A stretch of 64,000 nt of DNA from Actinomadura hibisca NBRC 15177 (GTDB taxonomy: Bacteria > Actinomycetota > Actinomycetes > Streptosporangiales > Streptosporangiaceae). Location: positions 1-64,000 of the forward strand of contig NZ_BCRO01000011.1 of the NCBI RefSeq assembly GCF_001552635.1, given 5' to 3'. The translations under genes were made by a program, and so were the position numbers. Below are positions 43,782-55,045 of the stretch, one piece after another; the stretch's first letter is position 1, and each line of letters starts with the position of its first letter. The notes under the pieces are model-generated. The model was not told the DNA's origin. It was given only the letters and a program-made list of their open reading frames with translations, and searched no databases.

Positions 43782-44904
43782 ACATGGCGGCCAGACGGTC
43801 GACGGCGCTGGGCCCGAACATCAGCTCCAGCGAGGCGGCCGACTCTCCGGCGGAAGTCGCGCTGCGGGGGAACAGGGCCTTCTCGTAGGCCGCGAGGGCG
43901 GCGTCGGTGTCGCCGGGGTGGTCGGCGATGGCCTGGCCGAGTTCGGCGCCGTCCAGCATCGCGAGGTTCGCGCCCTCCCCGGCGAACGGCGACATCAGGT
44001 GGGCGGCGTCGCCGAGCAGGGTCACGCCGGGGGTGCGGTCCCAGGAGTGGCCGACCGGCAGGGCGTTGATGCGGCGCGGTACCAGCGGCCCGTCGGCGTC
44101 GGTGATCAGGCGTTGGAAGGCGGCGTCCCAGTCGGCGAACTCGGACAGGAGCGCGGTCCTGGCGGTGGCGTCGTCGGTGAAGTCGATGCCGTCCAGCCAG
44201 CCCTCGGCGGCGCGCAGCGCGGTGTAGACGTGCAGGCTGCCGTCGGTCTCGCGGTGGGCGAGGAAGCCGTGCTCGCCGTCCAGGGCGAGGAAGAAACCGC
44301 CGCCGATCAGTTGGGCCGAGGCGGGGTGGCGGGCGTCGGCGTCGAGCAGGTCGAGTTCGACGAAGGAGACGCCGGTGTAGGCCGGTCGCGCGGAAGAGAC
44401 GAGCGGCCGGATCTTCGACCAGGCACCGTCGGCACCGATGAGCAGGTCGGTGGTGATGGTGGTGCCGTCGGCGAAGGCCACCTCGTGGCGGCCGTCCTCC
44501 AGCGGGCGGACGGCGGTGGCCTTGGCGTCCCAGCGGATCGTGCCGTCGGGCAGGGAGTCCAGCAGGAGGTCCCGCAGCTCGCCCCGGTCGACCTCGGGTC
44601 GGCCGCCGGTGCCGTCGTCCTCTTCCTCAAGGACGGCGGTCGCGTCGCGGCGCAGCAGGCGCATGGCCTGCCCACCCTCGTGGATGATCTTCTCGAAGTC
44701 GCCGTACAGGTCGGCGACGCGCAGCGCGACCTGGCCGGAGTCGTCGTGGATGTCGAGCATGCCGCCCTGGGTGCGGACGTGCCGTCCGGCCTCCAGGTCG
44801 AACACGGTCGCCGGGACGCCGCGGGCGTGCAGGACCCGTGCCAGGATCAGGCCGCCGAGCCCGGCGCCGATGATCGCGATGGAGTGGTGCGCGGTGGTGT
44901 TCAT
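43759..44904 (-). CDS. FAD-dependent monooxygenase (TetX-like)
   Basis: A 381-residue class A flavoprotein monooxygenase. Motifs: IAIIGAGLGGLILARVL (FAD), the DG-type block LLIGADGAWSKIRPLV and the second FAD motif VTLLGDAAHLMSPFAGEGAN. The order and length match TetX and related antibiotic- or aromatic-hydroxylating enzymes. It is downstream of a DHA2 exporter, 13 bp apart, in one operon. A partial FMN reductase follows. Together they suggest modification plus export of a toxic compound, controlled by the tandem TetR protein upstream. Confidence 0.88.
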   Translation of the reverse strand: MNTTAHHSIAIIGAGLGGLILARVLHARGVPATVFDLEAGRHVRTQGGMLDIHDDSGQVALRVADLYGDFEKIIHEGGQAMRLLRRDATAVLEEEDDGTGGRPEVDRGELRDLLLDSLPDGTIRWDAKATAVRPLEDGRHEVAFADGTTITTDLLIGADGAWSKIRPLVSSARPAYTGVSFVELDLLDADARHPASAQLIGGGFFLALDGEHGFLAHRETDGSLHVYTALRAAEGWLDGIDFTDDATARTALLSEFADWDAAFQRLITDADGPLVPRRINALPVGHSWDRTPGVTLLGDAAHLMSPFAGEGANLAMLDGAELGQAIADHPGDTDAALAAYEKALFPRSATSAGESAASLELMFGPSAVDRLAAMFTGHEQP

Positions 44905-44917
44905 GACGAGCTTCTCC

Positions 44918-46480
<1,563 letters not shown>

Positions 46481-46505
46481 CGCCTCAGCTCGGTAGACTG
46501 GGGAC

Positions 46506-47720
46506 ATGACCGAGGTCACCGTGGGGCGCCGGGAGCGCAAGAAGGCCCGCACCAGGCAGGCGATCGCCGACGCGGCGCTGGAGTTGTTCCTGGAGCGCGG
46601 GTTCGAGCAGGTGACCGTCAAGGACGTCGCCGAAGCGGCCGACGTGTCGATGAGCGGCCTGTTCAAGCACTTCCCGACCAAGGAGTCGCTGGTCTTCGAC
46701 GAGGACGACGACGTGCGCGACGGCCTGGTCTCGGCCGTCCGCGACCGCCCCGAGGGCACGCCCGTCCTGGAGGCGTTGCACGAATGGCTGCTGAACCGCG
46801 CGCGCAACCGGGCCGGCGACCCGCGCATCGAGGCGTTCGTCGGCCTCATCGCCGCCACCCCTGCGCTGGGCGACTACTCCCGCCGCATGTGGCAGCGGTA
46901 CGAAGAGGATCTGGCCGAAGCGATCCGCCAGGCGGGGCCCGACGCCCCCGGTGCCGCCATCGCCGCTCGGGCGGTGTCCCGGTTCGCTTTGGACCGCGCC
47001 GAGCTTTCCCACGGGGACCCGCGTGCTGAACTCGACGCGGCCTTCGCCCTGCTCAGCCGAGGTTGGCCCGCCCCCGAACTCCACCGGCCTCCGAGCGGCC
47101 CGCCCGCCGAGGAACCGCCAGCCCCCGCCCGTCCGCCGGGCCTGCGGGAACGCAAGAAGGCCCAGACCCGTGAGTCGATCACCCGGGCCGCGCAGGAGTT
47201 GTTCACGCAGCGCGGCTACGACGACGTCGGCGTCCGCGAGATCGCCGACACCGCCGGTGTCTCACCCGGGACCCTGTTCACCTACTTCCCTGACGGCAAG
47301 GCCAGCCTGGTCTTCCCCGGCGACCAGACCGACAACGCCGAGGCCCTCGTCGCCGCCGTCCGCCACCGCGCCCCGGAGCAGAGCATTCCCCGGGCCCTCC
47401 ACGACTACATGGCGGGCCGTGGCCCGTTCAGGCCCCGCACCACCGCCGCCGAGCAGCGCGTCCTGGACCTCATCCGCACCACGCCCGAGCTCAGCGACTA
47501 CGCCCTGCGCGCCTGGACCGTCGCCCAACCGGCGCTCACGCAGGCCATCACCGAAGAAGCGGGCCTCCCCGCCGACGACATCACCGCCCGCCTGCTCAGC
47601 CACTCCATGTTGCAGATCCCCGATCTGTCCCGCGCCACCACCGACGCCCGCCAAGCGCTGGACGTCATCACCGACCTGCTCGAACACGGCTGGCCCGAGA
47701 GCCTCGCCAGGACGTCCTGA
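46506..47720 (+). CDS. tandem TetR regulator (two TetR proteins in one chain)
   Basis: A 404-residue protein made of two complete TetR units. Unit 1 (residues 1-190) opens GRRERKKARTRQAIADAALE with helix-turn-helix KDVAEAADVSMSGLFKHFPTKESL. Unit 2 (about 215-404) opens GLRERKKAQTRESITRAAQE with EIADTAGVSPGTLFTYFPDG. A proline-rich linker of about 20 residues joins them. Both units continue into a helical C-terminal domain, so the chain could fold as a single-chain pseudo-dimer. It diverges from the exporter-monooxygenase operon. The reading frame is unbroken and well biased, so the fusion is not an artefact of a missed stop. Confidence 0.88.
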   Translation: MTEVTVGRRERKKARTRQAIADAALELFLERGFEQVTVKDVAEAADVSMSGLFKHFPTKESLVFDEDDDVRDGLVSAVRDRPEGTPVLEALHEWLLNRARNRAGDPRIEAFVGLIAATPALGDYSRRMWQRYEEDLAEAIRQAGPDAPGAAIAARAVSRFALDRAELSHGDPRAELDAAFALLSRGWPAPELHRPPSGPPAEEPPAPARPPGLRERKKAQTRESITRAAQELFTQRGYDDVGVREIADTAGVSPGTLFTYFPDGKASLVFPGDQTDNAEALVAAVRHRAPEQSIPRALHDYMAGRGPFRPRTTAAEQRVLDLIRTTPELSDYALRAWTVAQPALTQAITEEAGLPADDITARLLSHSMLQIPDLSRATTDARQALDVITDLLEHGWPESLARTS

Positions 47721-47731
47721 AGCGCTCCGGA

Positions 47732-48964
47732 TCAGTCCGCGGATTCGCGCCGGTCGATCATGTCGAGCAGCACCTTCGCGGCCAGTTCCGCCCCGTCGGT
47801 GCGGACCTCCCCGGCCACGACGGCCGCGCGGGCGGCCGTCTCGGGGGTCAGGACGGTCTCCAGCGCGGCCGACAGGGACCCGGCGGTCGGCGTCGGGCCG
47901 TCGTGTCCCGTGCCGATGCCCAGCTCGGTCACCCGGCCCGCCCAGTACGGCTGGTCCGCGACCTGGGGCACCAGCACCTGCGGCGCCCCGGCGCGGGCCG
48001 CCGTCATCGTGGTGCCCGCGCCGCCGTGGTGCACGACGGCGGCCACCCGGCGGAACAACGCCTGCTGGTTGACCTCGCCGACGACGAAGCAGTCGCCCTG
48101 ATCGTCGATCCGGGTCAGGTCGGCCCAGCCGCTCCCGAGCACGGCGCGGCGTCCCTGCGACCGGACCGCCTCGACGACGGCCCGGGAGAGGTCGGGCGCG
48201 GTCGCGCCCCGCATCGGCATGCTGCCGAAACCCACGTAGACCGGCGCTGCGCCGGCCGTCAGGAACGCCTCCAGATCGGCCGGGAGCGGGCGCTCGTCGG
48301 GCCGGATCCACGCGCCGGTCTGCATCACGTGGAGTTCCGGTGTCTCCCGCCACGGGCCCAGGACGGGGTCGGTCGCCAGGAACGGGTGGTCGGTGAAGGC
48401 GTGGGCGCGGACGCGGTCCACCGGCGGCAGGCCGACCGAGGTCCGATGGGCGTTGATCGTCTCGCCGAACAGCGCGTTCATGTGCTCGGCGTTGAGGTCC
48501 CACAACTCCCGGTTTCCGGTCACCCCCGCGGGGACCACCTGGCCCGGCCAGGGGCGGGGCGGGTGGTGCGGCGACGGCAGGTAGCTGGGGGAGAGGCACG
48601 TGAACATGTAGGGCACGTCCAGCTTCTCGGCCGCCGCCCGCGCCCCGGCCACGGCGGGGAACGAGCCGGTGGCCACGACCATGGCGCAGCCCTCGGCCAG
48701 CGAGGTGACCGTCTCGAAGGCCATCGCGGTGAGGTCGGCGGCGATGTCGGACAGGCTCGTCCTGCCGGGGACCGCGCCCGTCGCCAGCGCGCGGATCGGC
48801 CAGGCGAGGGGAGTCAGCGGCACCCCGATACCGTCCAGCAGCTCCGCGAAGTCCGGCGGCGCGCACAGCCGTACTTCGGCGCCGAGAGCCTGGAGCCGGA
48901 GTGCCAGCCCCGTCATCGGCTCGACGTCCCCGCGTGATCCATAAGTCACCAGTACAACGCGCAT
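47732..48964 (-). CDS. GT1-family glycosyltransferase (MGT/GtfB type)
   Basis: A 410-residue GT-B glycosyltransferase. The N-terminal domain opens MRVVLVTYGSRGDVEPMTGL; the C-terminal nucleotide-sugar domain has VYVGFGSMPMRG and the signature VVHHGGAGTTMTAARAGAPQ with VPQVADQPYWAGRVTELGIG. Such enzymes attach sugars to antibiotics, macrolides, sterols or other natural products. The ATG at 48964 gives the family start; the frame is open 18 codons further. It is convergent with the tandem TetR gene and alone on its strand, with a hairpin upstream. Confidence 0.9.
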   Translation of the reverse strand: MRVVLVTYGSRGDVEPMTGLALRLQALGAEVRLCAPPDFAELLDGIGVPLTPLAWPIRALATGAVPGRTSLSDIAADLTAMAFETVTSLAEGCAMVVATGSFPAVAGARAAAEKLDVPYMFTCLSPSYLPSPHHPPRPWPGQVVPAGVTGNRELWDLNAEHMNALFGETINAHRTSVGLPPVDRVRAHAFTDHPFLATDPVLGPWRETPELHVMQTGAWIRPDERPLPADLEAFLTAGAAPVYVGFGSMPMRGATAPDLSRAVVEAVRSQGRRAVLGSGWADLTRIDDQGDCFVVGEVNQQALFRRVAAVVHHGGAGTTMTAARAGAPQVLVPQVADQPYWAGRVTELGIGTGHDGPTPTAGSLSAALETVLTPETAARAAVVAGEVRTDGAELAAKVLLDMIDRRESAD

Positions 48965-49282
48965 TCCGCTGCCCCCGCTTTCCGTGCCTTCCGGCGTCGA
49001 GGGGTGATTGTGCGGCATGACCGGGGCCTTGTGGCAAGGCCCCCGGTGCGCTATATGTTGGAAGTGGCAGGGAGCAGACGGTCTCCTTGCCTTTCTTTTT
49101 GCCGCTTCGCCGCGATGACCGGGCCCCTTCCGGGAAGCCGGACGCCATCGCCCGCGCGAGCGGAAGAGAGGCCAATGACGGCTCTCAGCAGGTCATCACA
49201 TCCGTGCAGAGGCTCCGCGACTCGCTCGCCCCAGGAAAAGGCGACCCGTTCTCTTCGCGGTTCCCGGTGCACGCCTCCGCCG
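48965..49282. other. intergenic region with a strong hairpin
   Basis: Contains the glycosyltransferase promoter region. A hairpin with 9 perfect pairs (49023-49031 with 49035-49043, TGG loop; extended by C-G pairs past a one-base bulge to 49021-49046) lies 57 bp upstream of the glycosyltransferase start. It may be a terminator for the minus-strand gene at 49283 or part of a leader. No gene is supported in the remaining 240 bp. Confidence 0.45.
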
Positions 49283-49753
49283 CTACCGCGATCGGCCCTC
49301 GTCATCGTCGCTGCCGATGGGGCGGGCCTCCTGGGCGGCATGGACCAGGCCGATGGCGCGACGGTCGGCGCGGTGCAGCCTGGCCAGCAGCTCCACCGCC
49401 GCGTCCACCCGCTCCCGGGCGACGACCCGCACCGCCTCCAGGTGGTCGGCCAGATCGTCGGCCGCCATGATCTCGGTCTCCAGCGCGCTGGTCAGCCGGT
49501 CCCGCGCCCGGCGGAGCGTGTCCTCGTCCTCCTGCTCCAGAGCCGGGCCGAGCCCGGCCTGGGCGTCCTGGCGCTCCTGGGAGGCAGCGGCCATCAGCAC
49601 CTGCAACGCCAGCTCCCTGGCGTCGGACAGGATCGTCTCCGCGTCGTCGACCGCCCGCGCGTCGGCCAGTTGCCCGCGCAGCCGGTCGGCTTGCTCGAAA
49701 GCGGACTTGATCTCGGCGTCGGTCGCCGGATCTCCGCTGCGCCACCGTCTCAT
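49283..49753 (-). CDS. hypothetical acidic coiled-coil protein
   Basis: A 156-residue, acidic, fully helical protein (TDAEIKSAFEQADRLRGQL; ASQERQDAQAGLGPALEQED; EAVRVVARERVDAAVELLAR). No motif is recognised and no membrane segment is present. Third-position GC is high, so it is probably real. The start at 49753 follows GGATGGTCTC without a convincing ribosome binding site; a GTG some codons upstream is an alternative. Confidence 0.6.
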   Translation of the reverse strand: MRRWRSGDPATDAEIKSAFEQADRLRGQLADARAVDDAETILSDARELALQVLMAAASQERQDAQAGLGPALEQEDEDTLRRARDRLTSALETEIMAADDLADHLEAVRVVARERVDAAVELLARLHRADRRAIGLVHAAQEARPIGSDDDEGRSR

Positions 49754-49851
49754 GAGACCATCCTCGCCCCCGACGGGCCGGGCCGCAGTAACTTCGAGCC
49801 CCGGCGTCCGGCTCGATCCGGCCAGCAAGGCCCCTGGCGCGGCAGGCGAGG

Positions 49852-50457
49852 TCACGCAGGGGCGCCGAGCGGCGGGTGTTCGAGCACGCGCGGCTTGTAC
49901 TCGACCAGCTGGATGCGGCCGTCGAAGGTCCGGTGCTCGATCATGTCGAGGGCGACGTCGGGGTAGCCGTCGTAGACGCGCTCCGCGCCCGTGGCCCCGG
50001 TGATCACCGGGAAGATCCCGACCCGGAAGCGGTCGACGAGCCCGGCCCGGAGCAGGGACCGGCACAGGCTGAGGCTGCCGATCGTGCTGAGGAGCCCCGA
50101 GCCGTTCTCCTTCATGGCGCGGACCGTCTCGACGGCGTCGTCGCGGACGAGCGTGGAGTTGGCCCAGGTCAGCGGTTCCTTGAGCGAGGAGGAGAACACC
50201 ACCTTGGACGCTTGGGTGAGCTCGTCGACCGACTCCTGTTCTTCGGCCCTGAACTCGTCCTGGCCGCCCGGGACCTCGCCGGCGGCGAAGCCCGACATCA
50301 GGCGGTAGGTGTTGGCTCCCATGAGGTAGGTGACCTCGGGCTGCTCACCGAGCCAGGCGAGGTACTCCGGGCCCTCCAGGCCCCAGAACCCGGGCCAGCC
50401 CTCTCCCGACGCGTTGCCGTCGAGGGAGGTGATGAAGTCGACGAGAAGCTCTGACAT
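49852..50457 (-). CDS. dihydrofolate reductase-family protein (RibD C-terminal type)
   Basis: A 201-residue protein of the DHFR/RibD-C superfamily. It opens LLVDFITSLDGNASGEGW, has YLMGANTYRLMSG near residue 45 and the NADPH-binding region GLLSTIGSLSLCRSLLRAGL near 125. Members are NADPH reductases with mostly unknown substrates; the usual glycine-rich block is GSxxL here. It is a single gene 99 bp upstream of the coiled-coil gene on the same strand. Confidence 0.87.
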   Translation of the reverse strand: MSELLVDFITSLDGNASGEGWPGFWGLEGPEYLAWLGEQPEVTYLMGANTYRLMSGFAAGEVPGGQDEFRAEEQESVDELTQASKVVFSSSLKEPLTWANSTLVRDDAVETVRAMKENGSGLLSTIGSLSLCRSLLRAGLVDRFRVGIFPVITGATGAERVYDGYPDVALDMIEHRTFDGRIQLVEYKPRVLEHPPLGAPA

Positions 50458-50642
50458 GGCGGTGTCCTTTCCTCGGCTGTCACAGGCTTGGACCTGCCGC
50501 GGGCCACGAACTCATCGGATCCGTCCGATCGTTTCGATGGCGGGTCGGCCATGGGCCGGAAACGGTCGGCTCGCCCGCGAGGAGGGGCGCAACGGCCAGT
50601 AGCGGCCAGCTGCGCCGGGTTCCGCACCCGGCTGGACGCCGC

Positions 50643-51728
50643 TCAGCGCAGGACGGCCGCCAGCAGGTCGCTGCCCAACGCCGTCAGATCGGGCAGGTTG
50701 AGGGTGTACCGGACGTAACGACCGTGCCGCCGGGCCGTGAGCAGGCCCGCGCGGCGCAGGACGGCGAGGTGGCGGGACACCTCCGGGGGCGAGAGTTCCC
50801 AGAAGTGGGCCAGCTCGCCGGTGGTGTGCGGGCCGCGGGCCAGGGTGCGCAGCAGCCGCAGCCGTACCGGATGCGCGAGCGCCTCCAGCCGGAGGGTGAC
50901 CGTCTCCAGCGAGACCGGTTCCGCCGGACCCGGCTCGGCGACGGGGTACTGCACCACCGGACGCCACCCGGGCGCGTGGACCGCCACCAGGTGCGGGCGG
51001 CCGAAGACGCTGGGGATGAAGGTGACCCCGGCGTCATGGGCGGTGGTCGCCTTGTCCTGCACCTTGTCCACGATGATGCGGTCGCCGTCCGGCGCCAGGC
51101 TGACCGCGCCGGAGACCGAGGCGAGCGCCGCCCCGACGCCCTGGCGCCTGAGCAGGTCGTTCTTCAGGCGCAGATCGGCGGCGAGCTGCGCCGCGACGTC
51201 CGCCCAGGCCGCGTCGAAGAAGGCTCCGGCGCATTCTTCGAGGGTGCCGCGCACCCGCGCCCGCACGGCGGCCGGGTCCGCGAGCAGCCGTTCCGCGAAG
51301 GCCTCCTGGAGCGCGCCGCGGGCCTGGGCCACGTCCAGGGCCCGTTCGCGCGCGGTCGGGTCGGTGAGCGGCGACGTCCCGGGGAAATGGACCCGGTTGC
51401 TGCCGCACGTGGTGACGAGCGCGGCGGTCACGTACGTCTCGTCGTCGATCCGGTCCACGTCGTCCAGTTCCTCGGCGAGGGTGGGCCGGGGCCGCGCGGG
51501 GATCAGGAAGTCGGCCTGCGAGGAACGCCAGAGGAACTCCGCCTCCCGGAGCCGCTCGGCCAGCTCCGGCCGCAGCCCGGCCCAGACGTCCGCGGCCCAG
51601 CCCGCGAACCGCGGGTGGTGGCCGGGCTCGGCCAGCACGTGCAGCATCGCGGTCAGCTCGGCCAGCGGGGAGGCGGCGAACCGCACCCGCTCGGACGGCG
51701 GACCGCTGATGTCGATCCTCAACGTCAT
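50643..51728 (-). CDS. ArsR-type regulator with DUF5937 N-terminal domain
   Basis: A 361-residue regulator. The N-terminal about 240 residues match the DUF5937 arrangement (FAASPLAELTAMLHVLAEPG, then FLIPARPRPTLAEELDDV). The C-terminal winged helix reads LEALAHPVRLRLLRTLARGP and LSPPEVSRHLAVLRRAGLL. It diverges from an MFS exporter. A perfect 29-bp palindrome lies between them. The start at 51728 is preceded directly by a G-run, so a leaderless or nearly leaderless message is possible. The same frame stays open far upstream, but only as antisense of the exporter. Confidence 0.88.
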   Translation of the reverse strand: MTLRIDISGPPSERVRFAASPLAELTAMLHVLAEPGHHPRFAGWAADVWAGLRPELAERLREAEFLWRSSQADFLIPARPRPTLAEELDDVDRIDDETYVTAALVTTCGSNRVHFPGTSPLTDPTARERALDVAQARGALQEAFAERLLADPAAVRARVRGTLEECAGAFFDAAWADVAAQLAADLRLKNDLLRRQGVGAALASVSGAVSLAPDGDRIIVDKVQDKATTAHDAGVTFIPSVFGRPHLVAVHAPGWRPVVQYPVAEPGPAEPVSLETVTLRLEALAHPVRLRLLRTLARGPHTTGELAHFWELSPPEVSRHLAVLRRAGLLTARRHGRYVRYTLNLPDLTALGSDLLAAVLR

Positions 51729-51764
51729 CCCCCCATCATCACTGCCCGAACGCCCTGGTGACGG

Positions 51765-51793
51765 CGTCGGTTGACGGAATCCGTCAACCGACG
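51765..51793. promoter_or_regulatory. 29-bp perfect palindromic operator
   Basis: CGTCGGTTGACGGA, one base, TCCGTCAACCGACG: 14-base arms with no mismatch, 37 bp from the arsR-type start and 38 bp from the exporter start. Nearly central in the divergent promoter, it is the obvious site for the ArsR-type protein to control both genes. Confidence 0.85.
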
Positions 51794-51830
51794 TGCGGTG
51801 CCCCGGCGGCCGGACGCACCGTCTGACGCC

Positions 51831-53072
51831 ATGGCAACCATCACCGGAATCCGGCCCCGCGCCCTCGTCCGCGCCTCCGGAGGCCCCCGCTACGCCGTCG
51901 CCCTGCTCGTGGACGCGCTCGGCACCGGCCTGCTGCGGCCCTTCCTGCTGCTCTACGGGGTGACGGTGCTGAAGTTGTCCGCGCCGGTCACCGGCATCGC
52001 CATGACGGTCGGCATCGTGGTGGGACTGGTGTGCATGCCCGCCGTGGGCCGATGGCTGGACCGGGGCGCGCGCAGCACGGTCGTGGCGGCGTCGATGCTG
52101 GTGCGGGTGCTGGGCGTGGTACTGCTGCTGGCGGCCCCGGCGGGGCACGTCTGGCTTTTCGCGGCGTCGGCGCTCTTCCTCGGCATCGGCAACCAGGCAT
52201 GGCCTGCCGCCCACGCCGCGCTCGTGGCCACGGTCGCCCACGGCCGCGAACGCGACGCCGCGCTCGCGGGAGGCCGCGCCCTGCGCAACGCCGGTCTGGG
52301 CGTCGGAGCACTGCTCGCCACCGTCTGCCTGGCGGGCGGCCCCACCGCGCTGCGGGCGCTGGCGGCCGTCACCGCGCTCTCCTACCTTGCCGCAGCCGCC
52401 TTGGCGTGGTCGGTCCACGTGCAGGCACGGCCAGCGGAGGCCGCCTCGGAGAAGGACCAGGACGACGAGCCCGCGCCCCGGATGCTCGCGCTGCTCACCG
52501 CCAACGTGGTCTACGTCTTCTGCCTCAACGTCCCCGAGATCGCGATCCCGCTGATCCTGGTGACGCAGTTCCACGCGTCGCCGATGTGGCCCGCGGCCGT
52601 CTTCGTGGCCAACACGGTGCTGGTGGTCACCTTGCAGGTGCCGGTCACCGTCCTGCTGTCCCGCTTCTCCCGGCGGGCCGTGCTGGCCCTCTCCGGCGTG
52701 GTGCTGGCCGCGTCCTACCTGGGCTTTCTCGCGGCCACCTCGCTGGGGTCCGGCTGGGGTCCTCCGGCCGTCGCCGCGGTGTCCGTGGTCTGCACCATCG
52801 GCGAGATCATCTACGCCGGCAGCGCCACCGCGCTCGTCACCGCCCTCGCGCCGGTCCATGTCCTGGGACGCGCCCTCGCCCGCTTCCAGCTCTCCACGGG
52901 CTTCGGCCTGGCGGTCTCCCCGGTGGTCATCACCACTCTCGCCGCGCGCGGCCCGGTCGCCCTCTGGGGCGGCCTCGCCGCCGCGACGCTCCTGTCCGCC
53001 TCCGCCGTCGCCACCGAGAAGGACCAGGGAACGCGGCTCGGCGGTCGCCGCCGGGCACGAGCAGGCTTGTGA
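51831..53072 (+). CDS. MFS transporter
   Basis: A 413-residue 12-helix major facilitator. Motif A is seen in AVGRWLDRGARSTVV between helices 2 and 3, and the central loop is charged (EAASEKDQDDEPAP). It is divergent from the DUF5937/ArsR regulator across the 29-bp palindrome, the usual layout of regulated drug exporters. I start at ATG 51831; the frame extends upstream but would run through the operator. Substrate unknown. Confidence 0.88.
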   Translation: MATITGIRPRALVRASGGPRYAVALLVDALGTGLLRPFLLLYGVTVLKLSAPVTGIAMTVGIVVGLVCMPAVGRWLDRGARSTVVAASMLVRVLGVVLLLAAPAGHVWLFAASALFLGIGNQAWPAAHAALVATVAHGRERDAALAGGRALRNAGLGVGALLATVCLAGGPTALRALAAVTALSYLAAAALAWSVHVQARPAEAASEKDQDDEPAPRMLALLTANVVYVFCLNVPEIAIPLILVTQFHASPMWPAAVFVANTVLVVTLQVPVTVLLSRFSRRAVLALSGVVLAASYLGFLAATSLGSGWGPPAVAAVSVVCTIGEIIYAGSATALVTALAPVHVLGRALARFQLSTGFGLAVSPVVITTLAARGPVALWGGLAAATLLSASAVATEKDQGTRLGGRRRARAGL

Positions 53073-53169
53073 TCTCGCCGGTCGACCGGGGCATCGCGGC
53101 GGGACCCCTTCCTGAGGGCCGTCCGCGCAGTCGGGAGTCTCGGCCGGGAAGCCTCAGTTCCCTCGTTCG

Positions 53170-54280
53170 TTACCTGCCGGTGTGCGGGGCTGCCCCAGGT
53201 AGTTCCACGGTGATGCGCAACCCGCCGGTGGAGCGCGGGGTGAGGGTGAGCGTTCCGTCGTGCGCGTGGGCGATGGTCTTGACGATCGCCAGCCCGAGGC
53301 CGACGCCCGCATGGTCGGCGTGCACACGTTCGGTGCCGCGCTGGAACGGCTCGGTCAGTGTCGAGGCCAGCTCCGGGGTGAGCTTCTCGCCGGTGTTCTC
53401 GACCGTGAGCACCACGGCCGTGGAGTGGACGCCGGTGCTGACGTGAACGGTCCCGTCCTCGGGCAGGTTGTGGACGATCGCGTTGTGCACGAGGTTCGTG
53501 GTGAGCTGGAGCAGGAGCGCGTGAGATCCGACCGTGGGGGCGACGTCGCCGGAGGTCTCGATGGTGACGCCATGCTTTTCCGCCAGGGGGAGGAGCGTCT
53601 CGGTGGCTTCTTCCGCGATGAGGGACAGGTCGACGTCCTCCCGGGGGAAGGATCGCCGGTTGGCGCGGCTGAGCAGGAGCAACGCCTCGGTGAGACCGAT
53701 CGCCCGGGTGTTGACGGCGCGGAGGCGGTCGATCAGCTCGCCGGTGTCGTGGCCCGGATCGGTGCGGGCCACGTCGAGCAGCGCCTTGGAGGTCGCCAGC
53801 GGGGTGCGCAACTCGTGCGAGGCGTTGGCCGCGAACCTCTGCTGCTCGGCGACGTGTGCTTCGAGCCGCGCGAGCATCATGTCGAAGGCGTCGGCGAGTT
53901 CGCGGAACTCGTCGGTGCGGCCGGGCAGCCGGATGCGCTGGGAGAGCGCTCCGGCCGAAGCCAGGCGGGTGGCGTGGGTGATGCGGGTCAGCGGGGCGAG
54001 CATCCGACCGGCGAGAATCCAACCTCCCGCCAGGCCGAACACCAGGAGGAAGGCCAGTGTCGCGGCCGCGGCCGGAGCGAAGGCGCGCAGGAGGGCGGAG
54101 CGGTTGGGCGGGAACGCGGAATTCTTGTTGCTGGGGCCGCCCGGGATGAGCAGCTGGTATCCCTCGGGCACGTAGCGCAGCAGGAACACCCAGACCACCG
54201 CCAGCAGGAGCGCACCGGCCAGCAGGAGGAACCCGGCATAGCTGAGGGTGAGTTTCACCCGGACGCTGAGCCCCGGGCGT

Positions 54281-54288
<8 letters not shown>
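53170..54288 (-). CDS. VanS-like sensor histidine kinase
   Basis: A 372-residue membrane kinase. Helices at about 14-37 and 68-92 flank a short outer loop of about 30 residues; a HAMP domain follows. The H-box is FAANASHELRTPLA with His158, the N-box LTTNLVHNAIVHN, and the G-box HAGVGLGLAIVKT. Its ATG overlaps the response regulator stop (54281-54288), so the pair is coupled. The small outer loop and the cluster of carboxypeptidase and VanJ-like genes point to sensing of glycopeptides or cell-wall stress, as VanS does in Streptomyces. A close paralogue is at 57017-58123. Confidence 0.88.
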
Positions 54289-54958
<670 letters not shown>

Positions 54959-54983
54959 ACCGTCGATGCTACGAGGCGGCGCA

Positions 54984-55012
54984 TATCGTCCGCGTATCGA
55001 AAAACCCATACG
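54984..55012 (+). promoter_or_regulatory. VanR-type box, copy 1 (vanY promoter)
   Basis: TATCG at 54984 and again at 54995 (11-bp period), an A-run, then CATACG at 55007. The same three blocks with identical spacing recur at 58135-58163. Direct repeats of about 11 bp are typical of OmpR-family binding. The element is between the divergent vanR-like and vanY-like genes. Confidence 0.7.
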
Positions 55013-55045
55013 TGCTGACAACGCCGCGTTGCCTTCACTGGCGAC

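Noticed and set aside
50643..52859. A 738-codon minus-strand frame extending the DUF5937/ArsR regulator upstream
   Set aside because: The extension is antisense to the MFS gene and would cover the 29-bp operator; the DUF5937 domain begins at 51728.
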